The notes under the pieces: generated by a model
Told to the model about the DNA's origin: nothing
Databases searched by the model: none
What the model saw: only the letters and a program-made list of their open reading frames with translations
DNA from: Arcicella gelida
Lineage (GTDB): Bacteria > Bacteroidota > Bacteroidia > Cytophagales > Spirosomataceae
Assembly: GCF_034931025.1 (NCBI RefSeq)
Contig: NZ_JAYGIL010000018.1
Coordinates: forward strand, 31,143-95,142
DNA: 64,000 nucleotides
Reading direction: 5' to 3'
In this document: positions 16,632 through 25,857 of the stretch, piece after piece
Numbering within the stretch: position 1 is the stretch's first letter
Layout of the letters: each line of letters starts with the position of its first letter
Position numbers and translations under genes: made by a program

Positions 16632-17378
16632 ATGAAAGCAATGCACATTCAACCTAACACTTCGATAGAAGTTGGTTCTAAAAGTAAAATCACATTAGCC
16701 ACGCTTATTTTGATGGCAAGTATAAGTCTCAGCAATTCTTTTATCAGTAACGCTCAAAATCCACACGGAGATAGAGGAAGAGACGATAAAGGCAAAAAAG
16801 AAAAACACGATAATGGACACGGACGAGACGATAACCGTGGAAATGATAGATACGACAATAACCGTGGTGGCGACAGATACGATAATCGTAAAGTAGTTAT
16901 AAACAGAAGACCACAAACAACGGTAATTTATAGAAACAGTACTCCAAATTGGCGTTATGCTTCTTTACCAAGACGTAACACTGTAGTAAATGTTGCCCCA
17001 AGTACTTCTATTTCTGTTTCGTTCGGAGGAATAAATTTCCGTTATAACAACGGTGTTTATTATAGACCGTATCAAAATACATACATGGTTACGCCAGCAC
17101 CGATAGGGATTAGAGTAAAATATTTACCCCGTGAACACAGAGTTTTCAATCTTTATAATCGTCCATACCATTATTATAATGGAGCGTATTATGAATATCA
17201 AAACAATGATTATGTAGTGATTCCTCCTCCAATCGGTGCTTTAGTTGAAAGTATTCCAGATGGTTACGAAAAACTACAAATCAATGGCGATACTTATTAT
17301 ATCGTTGATGGAGTTCAATATAGAGCAGTTTTACAAAACGGAGAAATCTGGTATGAAGTAATAAAAATCATTAGTTAG
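16632..17378 (+). CDS. DUF6515-type secreted protein
   Basis: 248 residues. The protein starts at MKAMHIQPNT; a hydrophobic segment near residues 20-40 ends in SNAQ, consistent with export. A low-complexity Asp/Arg/Gly/Asn linker (GRDDNRGNDRYDNNRGGDRY) spans about residues 48-90. The C-terminal half has repeated units of the form GVYYRPYQNTYMVTPAPIG and GAYYEYQNNDYVVIPPPIGA, followed by GDTYYIVDGVQYR, typical of DUF6515 proteins. No enzymatic motif; probably a structural envelope protein. A terminator follows directly. Confidence 0.75.
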   Translation: MKAMHIQPNTSIEVGSKSKITLATLILMASISLSNSFISNAQNPHGDRGRDDKGKKEKHDNGHGRDDNRGNDRYDNNRGGDRYDNRKVVINRRPQTTVIYRNSTPNWRYASLPRRNTVVNVAPSTSISVSFGGINFRYNNGVYYRPYQNTYMVTPAPIGIRVKYLPREHRVFNLYNRPYHYYNGAYYEYQNNDYVVIPPPIGALVESIPDGYEKLQINGDTYYIVDGVQYRAVLQNGEIWYEVIKIIS

Positions 17379-17394
17379 GTGTTTAGGTTTTCTG

Positions 17395-17425
17395 AAAGGT
17401 ATCGGCGTTTGTCGATACCTTTTTT
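17395..17425. terminator. Terminator between DUF6515 and sensor kinase genes
   Basis: AAAGGTATCG pairs with CGATACCTTT around a short loop and is followed by TTTTTGATTT on the plus strand. The genes on both sides converge here. Confidence 0.85.
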
Positions 17426-17428
17426 GAT

Positions 17429-18709
17429 TTAAGCGATATAAGGAATGAATAATCTAAACTCACAACCTTCGCCAATTTTACTTTTCAATTCTATTCTTCC
17501 TTTATGACCTTCCACCATTTCTTTTACATAATAAAGTCCCAAGCCAAAGCCTTTTACATTGTGAATATCGCCAGTGTGTACTCTGAAAAATTTATTAAAT
17601 ACTTGTTTTTGGTCTCTATCAGAAATTCCAATGCCATTATCTCTAATTGAAATCACCAAGTTATTGCCAATATTTTCAGAAGTAATTTTTATAATCGGTG
17701 GTTGTTCACAGTACTTGACACCATTGTCAATTAAATTGTGAATAATATTGGTAAAATGTAATCTGTCGGCTTTGATTAAAGCATTTCGGGCTTTCAATTC
17801 AACGATTAATTCTCCTTTTTTCTCCTTAAATAATGGTTCACAATTAACAGACAAATCTTCTATTAATTCATTAATATCTACTTCCTCAAAATTGAGTTTA
17901 TCTATTTTCTGGGCAATATTGGCGGTTTGTAAAACTGTATCTACATTCTTTTTCAAACGAGCGGCTTCTTTTCTGATAATGGCTGCATAACTCAATAATC
18001 GTTCAGGAGTATTTACAATTTCTGGTTTCATTAGTACTTCACTAGAAATAGAAATGGTTGAAATAGGCGTTTTGAATTCATGTGTCATGTTATTGATAAA
18101 GTCATTCTGGATTTCTGAAAGCCTTTTTTGCTTGAAAATCAGCATCAAAGCATACACGAAAAAAGCCATCACAACCAATAAAATTGCTGAAGAAACAAAC
18201 CAATTGTCGAGGTCGCTTAAAAGGAATAATTTTTTATCTGGAAAATGAACACCAAAGTAATAATTATGAATATTCAAATCTGGGAAATGATAATTACTGG
18301 TAGAATCTGAACGGTCGCAATTTTCAGAATGACAAACAAAGGAAGTATATCGAATATTATCTTTCAAACAATCGTAAATACCAAACTCAAAATTTAGGCG
18401 AATATCATTATGAGCAAACTCTTGTTTTAAAAACTCCTCCAAAATCATGTGATTAATGGTATCGTTTACTTGTACTGTATAGTAGTTTGAGGTAACTCGT
18501 TCTACAGGATCAATTATTTTGTTGTTGGGATTTTTGTTGAATTCTAATATTCGTTTGCATACTACTCTCAAAGCAGAAGTTGCTCGTTGGTCAAAATCAC
18601 GGTCTTGTATATCGTAAGCTTGGCGAAACCAATAATACTGTACAATAATTACTCCTCCCAAAAGAAGTACGGAAAGTGCAACAAATATTCTGAGTGTTTT
18701 TGAATTCAT
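17429..18709 (-). CDS. Membrane sensor histidine kinase (orphan)
   Basis: 426 residues. One transmembrane segment at about residues 8-28 and a second at about 168-190 (WFVSSAILLVVMAFFVYALML) enclose a periplasmic sensor region of about 140 residues. The kinase core has the H-box FINNMTHEFKTPISTI, the N-box FTNIIHNLIDNGVKY, then IRDNGIGIS and GFGLGLYYVKEM. All catalytic elements are present. No response regulator lies beside it, so the partner is elsewhere. The periplasmic part resembles no domain I recognise. Confidence 0.92.
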   Translation of the reverse strand: MNSKTLRIFVALSVLLLGGVIIVQYYWFRQAYDIQDRDFDQRATSALRVVCKRILEFNKNPNNKIIDPVERVTSNYYTVQVNDTINHMILEEFLKQEFAHNDIRLNFEFGIYDCLKDNIRYTSFVCHSENCDRSDSTSNYHFPDLNIHNYYFGVHFPDKKLFLLSDLDNWFVSSAILLVVMAFFVYALMLIFKQKRLSEIQNDFINNMTHEFKTPISTISISSEVLMKPEIVNTPERLLSYAAIIRKEAARLKKNVDTVLQTANIAQKIDKLNFEEVDINELIEDLSVNCEPLFKEKKGELIVELKARNALIKADRLHFTNIIHNLIDNGVKYCEQPPIIKITSENIGNNLVISIRDNGIGISDRDQKQVFNKFFRVHTGDIHNVKGFGLGLYYVKEMVEGHKGRIELKSKIGEGCEFRLFIPYIA

Positions 18710-18890
18710 GGATTGTAGCTTTCAGCAATAAGCTTTATATTATGGACTAAAGGACTTGAAGACTAAAAGACAGTAATCCTTGTACTTCTCAAGTCTTTTT
18801 TTTCATCAAGGCTAATAAAGACAACGTTTTTTGCTACCCGATTAGTTTTTTAGTTAACAATCATTAACAAGTAAGCATCTTGATTTTTTT

Positions 18891-18917
18891 GAGCTACGAG
18901 TAGAAAACTCGTGCTAC
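18891..18917. repeat. Small intergenic hairpin
   Basis: ACGAGT (18896-18901) pairs with ACTCGT (18907-18912) in the context GAGCTACGAGTAGAAAACTC then GTGCTAC; the outer bases pair imperfectly with a bulge. It resembles a REP-like element in the spacer after the nucleosidase gene. Confidence 0.45.
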
Positions 18918-18945
18918 ATTGTAATTCAGCTTTTTAATTTCCCTA

Positions 18946-19731
18946 CTACAAACCTCCCAATATTCCCAAAACCAAACTAGCTGAATTGTATGCTGCCACA
19001 AATTCAAAAGTTTTTATATCTAAATGTGCTTTTGAATTAGCATTATCACTGATACTTCTGATAATCAAGCAAGGAATTTTTTGTTGATAACATACTTGTG
19101 CCACCGCAGCACCTTCCATTTCAGTAGCATCTGCACCATATTTTACTCGTAATTCATCTACTTTCTGATTGGAATTCACAAAAACATCGCCCGTGGCAAT
19201 AATGCCAGTCATTACTTTAAGATTTCTGTTTCCTACTATTCTATAATGTGTTTTCTGAGAGATACTTTGTGCTTTTTTGAGCAATGCTTCATCAGCAGGA
19301 AAGTAAATTGGATTCAATTCAACATAAGCAGGATTTCGAGTAGCTCGAAGCGTAAAACCTGTAGAGTCAATTTTTCCAAAATCATGTTCAAAAGTAGATT
19401 TAGCAATCACAATATCTCCAGGTAACAAATCTGGATGAATTCCGCCTGCAATACCAGTAAATATTAATTGTTCAGGATTCCATTTCATCAGTAAAATACT
19501 TGTCGTCATCGCAGCATTTACTTTACCAACGCCCGTTAAAGCTACCACGACCGAACGTCCACGTAATTCGCCCGTCAAGAAACGAATACCTTTTAAGTTT
19601 ACTTCTTTTTTATTGACAAGAGAATCTTCCAACAATTTTACTTCTTGACTAAAAGCACCCAAAATAGCCGTTAAGGGCTTTTGAGCTTGAATTTGTAAAC
19701 TGATGAAGAAAAAGAAAAGTATTTTTTTCAT
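18946..19731 (-). CDS. Exported 5'-methylthioadenosine/S-adenosylhomocysteine nucleosidase-like protein
   Basis: 261 residues from the ATG at 19731; 15 further codons are open upstream but are not signal-like. Unusually for this cytoplasmic family, it begins with a clear signal peptide, MKKILFFFFISLQIQAQ. The enzyme part starts TAILGAFSQEVKLLEDSL and has GVGKVNAAM, FTGIAGGIHPDLLPGDIVI, TEMEGAAVAQV (catalytic glutamate region) and RSISDNA (catalytic aspartate). MTANs split MTA, SAH or related nucleosides into adenine and a sugar. The next gene on the same strand is a purine permease, suggesting purine salvage from the periplasm. Confidence 0.85.
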   Translation of the reverse strand: MKKILFFFFISLQIQAQKPLTAILGAFSQEVKLLEDSLVNKKEVNLKGIRFLTGELRGRSVVVALTGVGKVNAAMTTSILLMKWNPEQLIFTGIAGGIHPDLLPGDIVIAKSTFEHDFGKIDSTGFTLRATRNPAYVELNPIYFPADEALLKKAQSISQKTHYRIVGNRNLKVMTGIIATGDVFVNSNQKVDELRVKYGADATEMEGAAVAQVCYQQKIPCLIIRSISDNANSKAHLDIKTFEFVAAYNSASLVLGILGGL

Positions 19732-19879
19732 GGGAAGTAATTTGAAAATTTGTTGATTTGAAAATGTATCCTTCAATACTCATGGCATGACTTAGAGTCG
19801 TGAAATTTAATCAATATGAATTTGGAATATAAACTTCTTAAAAAGTTTACTCCTTCACCTCAAAGCTTATAGCTCACCG

Positions 19880-21181
19880 CTAACTTATCACCAAAGACAA
19901 TACTGCAAAGGCATCAATCACCCAAAGAGCCATTGAAACTTCTTTGTGTTTTCCTGTGAATACTTTGATGATTGTCCAAGCAAGAAAACCCCAAATAATT
20001 CCTTGTGTGATGGAGTAAGAAAAAGGAATCAGTACTAAAGCCAAAAAAGCAGGAATGGCATCATCCATTTTCGACCAGTTGATTTTAGTAATGGGTTTCA
20101 TCATAAATACTCCGACAAGTATTAAAGCTGGTGCCGTAGCAATGGAAGGAATTACCGATAATAAAGGGGATAAAAACATAAAAGGCAAAAACAAAACTCC
20201 AGCCGTAATAGCAGTTAAACCTCTTCGTCCGCCTTGTTCAATACCCACAGCCGATTCTATATAAGCCGTTCCGGGACTTGTTCCTAAAATTCCGCCAAGT
20301 AAAGTAGCGACAGCATCCGTCAATAAAGACTGCTTGATATTGCGTGGTTCGCCACTTTCATCATATAAGTAAGCCGCCTCTGCCAATCCTACAAAAGTAG
20401 AAAGGCTATCAAACATATCGGTAAATACAAAAGCAAAAATGATAGGAAACAAAGCAAATTTGAAAGAGCCAATAATATCTAATTGAAAAAGTAAACTAAA
20501 ATCTGGCGAAGCGATAAGTCCGTTCCAATTGACTAAAGTTTTTTGTCCGAAATTAATAGCTGAAGCATCTCCCCAAATTCTTCCGATAGGAATTGCCAAC
20601 AAAGTAGTAATAACGATACCGATGATAATTGCTCCTTTTACTTCACGCACTACCAAAACGGCAGTCAGCAACAAACCAATTAAAAAAGTAATGACAATAG
20701 GATTATGAAAACTGGCAATGCTCACCAAAGTAGCAGGATTTGAAACGATAAAATGTGCATTTTCAAAACCAATCAAACTAATAAACAAGCCAATCCCAGC
20801 AGAAATCGCAAAACGAAGTGGTTTGGGAATCGCCTTTACGATATAAGTACGCAAATTAAAAATAGACAAAAGCAAGAAAAAAACGCCTGCCCAAAACACT
20901 GCTCCCAAAGCTACTTGGTAAGAAATTCCCATGCCTTTTACCGCCGTAAAGGTAAAAAAGGCATTCATCCCCATGCCAGGAGCAACCACAATGGGATTTT
21001 TGGCATACAATCCCATCATCAAACTACAAAAGAATGAAAGTAGAACTGTAGCCGTAAGCACAGCATCAAAAGGCATTCCAGCTTGGGAAAGTATAGAAGG
21101 ATTGACGACGATAATATACATCGTTGCCAAAAAGGAACTTATGCCTGCAAGTATTTCAGTTTTTTTAGTTGTTGGTGACAT
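19880..21181 (-). CDS. NCS2/AzgA-family purine permease
   Basis: 433 residues with about 12-14 membrane segments. The start TEILAGISSFLATMYIIVVN, the NPIVVAPGMGMNAFFTF segment, and the second-half motif GTSPGTAYIESAVGI with GGRRGLTAI are characteristic of AzgA/PbuG-type hypoxanthine, guanine and adenine transporters. It lies in the inner membrane. It is upstream of the secreted nucleosidase on the same strand (148-base gap), so the pair could release and import adenine. Confidence 0.92.
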   Translation of the reverse strand: MSPTTKKTEILAGISSFLATMYIIVVNPSILSQAGMPFDAVLTATVLLSFFCSLMMGLYAKNPIVVAPGMGMNAFFTFTAVKGMGISYQVALGAVFWAGVFFLLLSIFNLRTYIVKAIPKPLRFAISAGIGLFISLIGFENAHFIVSNPATLVSIASFHNPIVITFLIGLLLTAVLVVREVKGAIIIGIVITTLLAIPIGRIWGDASAINFGQKTLVNWNGLIASPDFSLLFQLDIIGSFKFALFPIIFAFVFTDMFDSLSTFVGLAEAAYLYDESGEPRNIKQSLLTDAVATLLGGILGTSPGTAYIESAVGIEQGGRRGLTAITAGVLFLPFMFLSPLLSVIPSIATAPALILVGVFMMKPITKINWSKMDDAIPAFLALVLIPFSYSITQGIIWGFLAWTIIKVFTGKHKEVSMALWVIDAFAVLSLVIS

Positions 21182-21305
21182 ATAATAAGGTTTTTGTCTA
21201 AAAATAAGTATTGTTCCTCAGAATGACAATAAGAATGAACTATCAAACTTTAAATATGATTTTGTGAAAAACGTACTCAATGAATTATTTTTATTAAATT
21301 TCACG

Positions 21306-21749
21306 ATGCAATACTTCTTTATGTTTTTGGCTTTTCTTTGCGGAGTGGTTTTTCCGATACAAGCTGGACTGAATGGTAAAATGACTAAAATTGTTGAAAA
21401 CCCAATTTTGGCGGCTTTTTTATCATTCTTAACAGGTTTAATTACTTTGGGCGTTTATGCTATCATCACAAAAGTGCCTCTCAAGCAAATTACTCATGCA
21501 CAAAACGCACCTTGGTATGTTTGGTTTGCGGGAGTTTTGGGAGCTTTTTATGTGAGTACAGTCGTAATTTTGATTCCAAGATTGGGCGTAGCATTTACTT
21601 TTGGCTTAATTGTAGCAGGACAAATGGTAATTTCTATGGCTTTAGACCATTTCGGATTGTTTGATTTACCCGTAAAACCTATTTCGCTCGGTAAAATCAT
21701 TGGAGCTATTTTATTAATCATCGCTGTTGTGTTAATTCGTAAGTTTTAA
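21306..21749 (+). CDS. DMT-type membrane transporter (DUF606/YdcZ family)
   Basis: 147 residues from the ATG at 21306 (MQYFFMFLAFLCGVVFPIQA); the frame is open to 21264 but the added residues are not typical. Five hydrophobic segments, AGLNGKM near residue 18 and a terminal KIIGAILLIIAVVLIR match the YdcZ half-size DMT proteins, which probably act as dimers. Substrate unknown. It is divergent from the purine permease. Confidence 0.82.
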   Translation: MQYFFMFLAFLCGVVFPIQAGLNGKMTKIVENPILAAFLSFLTGLITLGVYAIITKVPLKQITHAQNAPWYVWFAGVLGAFYVSTVVILIPRLGVAFTFGLIVAGQMVISMALDHFGLFDLPVKPISLGKIIGAILLIIAVVLIRKF

Positions 21750-21824
21750 ACTGTTGTGATACCGATTTTGCTATTTTTTCGTTAAAATAGCATTGTGTTT
21801 AAAATCATTAAAGCATTGTCACTG

Positions 21825-22019
21825 ATGAAAAAATTAATTCTTCTTACCGTTCTTTTCTCTTGTGTACAAGTTGAAAGTGAAGCATTTACTACAAGTGCTA
21901 CAAAAACTACTATTGCAGAAAGTCAATCACATTCGAGCTTAAAAACGAAGCGTCGCCGTAAAAAAGGCTTTCTTTGGGGAATCTTCAAGAAAAAAGATTG
22001 TGGCTGTCCGAAGCATTAA
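21825..22019 (+). CDS. Small exported basic protein, unknown function
   Basis: 64 residues from the ATG at 21825 (the frame is open to 21795). A hydrophobic start, KKLILLTVLFSCVQVESEAF, looks like a signal peptide. The mature part is basic and ends in KRRRKKGFLWGIFKKK then DCGCPKH. The CGCPKH tail could bind metal or form a disulphide. No homologue recognised. It lies between the DMT transporter and the AraC regulator. Confidence 0.55.
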   Translation: MKKLILLTVLFSCVQVESEAFTTSATKTTIAESQSHSSLKTKRRRKKGFLWGIFKKKDCGCPKH

Positions 22020-22120
22020 TCATTTTTCATTTTGATTGATTTTTTATGGTTTTTTAGTAAAATATGTGCATTTTTACCTTAAAACTTTGGTTTTCAATCA
22101 ATTCGATAAAATTACAACAA

Positions 22121-23023
22121 ATGAAAGCTTCTTTTGAACAATTGAGCGATTCATCGAATAGCTCGATTTTCTTCAAACAATTAAGTTATTCTTATTTTGA
22201 TGCTCCTTTTCATTTTCATCCAGAATTTGAACTTACTTTGATTGTAAAAAGTGAAGGAAAACGTTTTGTAGGAACAAATGTGGCTGATTTTCAAGCTGGT
22301 GATTTGGTTTTGTTAGGTCCAAACATTCCACATTGCTGGAAAAACGATGGAATCGGCCCTGAAGACTCTTCACAAGCTATTGTTGTGCAATTTAAAGAAG
22401 AAATTTGGGGCGAAATGTTTTTTAAAAATCAAGAAACAGAACCCATCAGAATACTCCTTGAAAAAGCTAAACAAGGACTACAAATTACAGGAAAAACGAG
22501 AGATAGAATTGCGAAGGAAATGGTTTTTCTTTTGAACGTCCCTCCTTTTCAGCGAATGCTTGGTTTGTTAGATTTATTAAATACAGTCGCCATTTCCAAT
22601 GATTTAAAATTGATTGAAAGCGAACCCAAACAATTTGAAATGTCGGCAGTGGATTTAGATAGAATCAATAAAATCTACGCTTATGTTATCGAAAATTACA
22701 CGCAAGAACTTCATTTAGAAACCGCCGCCCATTTGGCGAGCATGACAGAAACGGCTTTTTGTAGATATTTCAAGAAAATCACTAAGAAAACTTTCTTAGA
22801 TTTAGTAACCGAATACCGTATCAAACACGCTTGTAATTTATTAGCTAATTCTGAAAAACAAGTAGCCGAAGTTTGTTTTGAAAGTGGTTTTGGAAACATT
22901 TCACACTTCAACAAACAGTTCAAACAAGTAACAGGACAAAGCCCGCTTGGTTACAGAAAAGTATTTTTGGCAAAAGCCGCTTTTATTAGAAGTGAAAGAT
23001 GGGTGAAAGCTAGCTCTCAATAG
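22121..23023 (+). CDS. AraC family transcriptional regulator with cupin sensor domain
   Basis: 300 residues from the ATG at 22121; 19 extra codons upstream are unlikely to be used. The N-terminal half is cupin-like (FHFHPEFELTLIVKSEGKRF, LLGPNIPHCW), a small-ligand sensor. The C-terminal third has two helix-turn-helix motifs: LETAAHLASMTETAFCRYFK and VAEVCFESGFGNISHFNKQF, ending TGQSPLGYRK. Cytoplasmic one-component regulator, often of sugar genes; no obvious target is next to it. It overlaps the convergent RDD gene by 14 bases. Confidence 0.9.
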   Translation: MKASFEQLSDSSNSSIFFKQLSYSYFDAPFHFHPEFELTLIVKSEGKRFVGTNVADFQAGDLVLLGPNIPHCWKNDGIGPEDSSQAIVVQFKEEIWGEMFFKNQETEPIRILLEKAKQGLQITGKTRDRIAKEMVFLLNVPPFQRMLGLLDLLNTVAISNDLKLIESEPKQFEMSAVDLDRINKIYAYVIENYTQELHLETAAHLASMTETAFCRYFKKITKKTFLDLVTEYRIKHACNLLANSEKQVAEVCFESGFGNISHFNKQFKQVTGQSPLGYRKVFLAKAAFIRSERWVKASSQ

Positions 23024-23735
23024 TGGTTAAATAAGTATGGTCTTTTAGTACTTGTTTCAAAAAATCGGCATCGTTCAAATCAGTACTAACTCCCATTACT
23101 TCTTTTACTTTTTCGGTTGCTTCTTCAAGCAGTTGATGATTATGTTCTCCCTTTTTCAAAACGGCTCTCAAAGTAATAATATCTTGGTCGGATAAAATAC
23201 TTACTGCTGGAAACACGACTTGATAATTCTCAAAAATACTTTCCTGACGAAGCTGTTCTAAACTTACCAATGGTTTAATTTTCACTACGGCAGTACCTGC
23301 GGCAATATCCCCAAATCTTTGTCCTTTCCCATTTGCAGCAGCAGTAATTAATGCAACTACAGAGCCAAAAAGCATGGTATCCACCAGTCTAAAAAGCCAG
23401 CGCATTAAGTAGGAACCCAAAGTAGGTTGTGTGCCATAAAGGTTAATTACCCTTATTTTCATCGCTCTTTTCCCAATACTTTGTCCATTCATGAATACTT
23501 CAAAAAGTAAATCATAACACATAATTGGTAAAATAAGAAAGACAAATAAAATAATGATGCCTAAAATATTATCATCAAAAGAAGAATCTAAGCCTGAAAA
23601 GACAAGCATATACAAAGTTCCCCAAGCAAAAAAAATAATCCAGTCGATAATATGAGCTAAGATACGGTCGCCAACACTTGCAGGTGTAAAGTCTAATGCA
23701 ACATTTTGTGTGGTTTGAATGCGTATTTTACTCAT
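23010..23735 (-). CDS. RDD family membrane protein
   Basis: 241 residues from the ATG at 23735 (MSKIRIQTTQNVALDFTPAS); the longer frame to 23873 is rejected because it lacks RDD similarity. The RDD hallmark is in SVGDRILAHIIDWIIFF, followed by membrane segments, GQSIGKRAMKIRVIN and MRWLFRLVDTMLFG. A cytoplasmic tail of about 70 residues follows. Function of RDD proteins is mostly unknown. It is divergently placed from the SpoIIM-like gene, and the two usually neighbour each other in Bacteroidota. Confidence 0.87.
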   Translation of the reverse strand: MSKIRIQTTQNVALDFTPASVGDRILAHIIDWIIFFAWGTLYMLVFSGLDSSFDDNILGIIILFVFLILPIMCYDLLFEVFMNGQSIGKRAMKIRVINLYGTQPTLGSYLMRWLFRLVDTMLFGSVVALITAAANGKGQRFGDIAAGTAVVKIKPLVSLEQLRQESIFENYQVVFPAVSILSDQDIITLRAVLKKGEHNHQLLEEATEKVKEVMGVSTDLNDADFLKQVLKDHTYLTTIES

Positions 23736-23906
23736 TGTTAATTTTTTAAGGCTGAGAATATGTATTAATTTACCTAAAACTAAGAAAAGTTTTTGATGCA
23801 AAAAAGCTAGTAGTGTGGCAACTTTCAGAAAGTTTTGTAACTTTCCGAAAGTTAGCAGAGAGAAGCATTTCAAACAAATTTTATTTATAAGCCCTAATTT
23901 ACTTTC

Positions 23907-24875
23907 ATGCGGGAAGCCCTATTTAAAAAGCATAACCTCGACAAATGGCAGGAATTTGAGGAAGACGCTCGGAATGTCAACCCTGATATACTTTCTGAAA
24001 GATTTATAGCCTTGACAGACGACCTAGCCTATGCTCGTACTTTCTATCCGGATTCTCCTACTACAAAATATTTGAATGGTTTAACATCAAGTCTTTTTAG
24101 TAAAATCTATGCGAATAAACGTGAAAAGGCGAATCGCTTTATTACTTTCTGGAAAGTAGAATTACCTTTTTTGTTTTATCAATCTCAGAAACAATTACTT
24201 TTTTCATTTATTATTTTCACAATTTCGGCTTTGATTGGTGCCGTTTCGGCGGCTTATGATGATTCATTTGCCCGTTTGATTTTAGGGAATGAATATGTAG
24301 AAATGACTTTAGAAAATGTAGAAAAAGGAGATCCATTAGCAGTTTATGGAAATCAGGATGAAATCTCCATGTTTTTTCTCATTACCATCAATAATATCAG
24401 GGTTTCGTTTATCACTTTTGTCATGGGTATTTTCTTCTCTGTTGGTACAGGATATTTCTTGATTTTCAATGGAATCATGGTGGGTGTTTTTCAATACTTC
24501 TGTTATCAACACGGTTTTTTAGAAACCTCTTTGTTAACAATTTGGCTTCATGGTACACTTGAAATCTCGTCTATTGTTATTGCTGGTTGTGCAGGTCTGG
24601 TAATGGGCAATAGTTTATTGTTTCCTAAAACTTTTACTCGACTTGCATCATTTAAAAAAGGAGCAAAACAAGGCTTAAAAATTATTATCGGCTTAGTTCC
24701 TTTGTTTATTACTGCTGGTTTTATCGAAAGTTTTCTTACTCGTAAACATCTTTCTCTGATACCAAGTATGATGATTATTTTGCCATCAGCACTGTTTATT
24801 ATCTGGTATTTTGTAGTTTATCCTATACAATTAAACCGTTTTTCTAATGAAAAATTCATCAAAAATAGTCTTTGA
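23907..24875 (+). CDS. SpoIIM (stage II sporulation protein M)-like membrane protein
   Basis: 322 residues. A soluble N-terminus of about 95 residues (MREALFKKHNLDKWQEFEED) precedes about five membrane segments including FITFVMGIFFSVGTGYFLIF and LWLHGTLEISSIVIAGCAGL, the conserved HGxxE region of SpoIIM/DUF95 proteins. The organism need not sporulate; this family is widespread in non-spore-formers. It is the first gene of a tightly packed six-gene cluster and overlaps the next gene by 29 bases. Confidence 0.87.
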   Translation: MREALFKKHNLDKWQEFEEDARNVNPDILSERFIALTDDLAYARTFYPDSPTTKYLNGLTSSLFSKIYANKREKANRFITFWKVELPFLFYQSQKQLLFSFIIFTISALIGAVSAAYDDSFARLILGNEYVEMTLENVEKGDPLAVYGNQDEISMFFLITINNIRVSFITFVMGIFFSVGTGYFLIFNGIMVGVFQYFCYQHGFLETSLLTIWLHGTLEISSIVIAGCAGLVMGNSLLFPKTFTRLASFKKGAKQGLKIIIGLVPLFITAGFIESFLTRKHLSLIPSMMIILPSALFIIWYFVVYPIQLNRFSNEKFIKNSL

Positions 24876-25857
24876 ACAAGAGCGTGATTTCAGTGACAAA
24901 ATCAATGTTACTTTTAATTTTGTTACTGCCAATTTTAAACCTTTGTGTTTGTCTTTGTTATACTTAACTGGTCCGTTGGTGCTAATTGGTGGTATTTTTA
25001 GTGGTTTGGTACAAATTGCAGCTTTAGAAGTAGGAGGACTTGCACAAGGACAAAGTCCAGAAGGTACAAATCCCGCAGAGATTTTCGGAGAAATTATTGG
25101 TAAAAACACAGCTTACTTATTATCCGCAAATTACTTTTTTGCCTTGCTATTTATCTTTTTAGCAACGATTATGGTTGCGGCTACGGTTTACGCATTTTTT
25201 ATCGAATACCAAGATTCGGAAGACCCAAAAAACATTACTGTACCAATGATTTGGGAACGAGTAAAAAGTTTATTTCTACCCATTCTTGCAAGTATTTTGA
25301 GTGTTACAATCGCATTATTGGTTATAGTATTAGCTTTTGTTCTTTTTATAAGTTTAATCAGTTCGGGTGCGGGTTCTGGGGTTGGAGCAAACTTGTCTAT
25401 TTTCTTAACTGGCATGCTCTGTTTTATCACAATTTTGTATTTAGGAATAATTTTTATTTTAAATACACCAATTATAGCTTTTGAAGGAATTGGCACTTGG
25501 GAAGCATTTGGCAGAGCCAATTATCTGATTCAGCAAAAATGGTGGTCAACATTTGGACTGATGGTCATTTTTGCCATTATCAATTACTTTCTTTCTTTAA
25601 TTTTTTCTGCTCCGTCTATCATTATTACTTTTCTGAAAATATTTAAAGTAGGGGCTGGTGGTACAGGAAACATTCCTATCATTATTGCAACCATTTTTGC
25701 GACCATCGGGCGTGTATTAATTTCCTCATTAACTTATGTGGCATTAAGTTTTCAATACTTTAATTTGGTGGAAAGAAGAGATGGAAACTCTTTAAAATCT
25801 CAAATTTCAGGTATTGGTCAGAAGAAAACATTTGAAAATGAAGATGAAGAATATTAG
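24847..25857 (+). CDS. Multi-pass membrane protein of the SpoIIM/MoxR cluster
   Basis: 336 residues with about six hydrophobic segments (LCLSLLYLTGPLVLIGGIFS, ILASILSVTIALLVIVLAFV, TFGLMVIFAIINYFLSLIFS). The soluble N-terminus FEQERDFSDKINVTFNFV is typical of the unnamed protein that follows SpoIIM-like genes in Bacteroidota. No catalytic motif. It overlaps both neighbours (29 bases upstream, a few bases downstream), implying translational coupling. Function unknown. Confidence 0.75.
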   Translation: MKNSSKIVFEQERDFSDKINVTFNFVTANFKPLCLSLLYLTGPLVLIGGIFSGLVQIAALEVGGLAQGQSPEGTNPAEIFGEIIGKNTAYLLSANYFFALLFIFLATIMVAATVYAFFIEYQDSEDPKNITVPMIWERVKSLFLPILASILSVTIALLVIVLAFVLFISLISSGAGSGVGANLSIFLTGMLCFITILYLGIIFILNTPIIAFEGIGTWEAFGRANYLIQQKWWSTFGLMVIFAIINYFLSLIFSAPSIIITFLKIFKVGAGGTGNIPIIIATIFATIGRVLISSLTYVALSFQYFNLVERRDGNSLKSQISGIGQKKTFENEDEEY

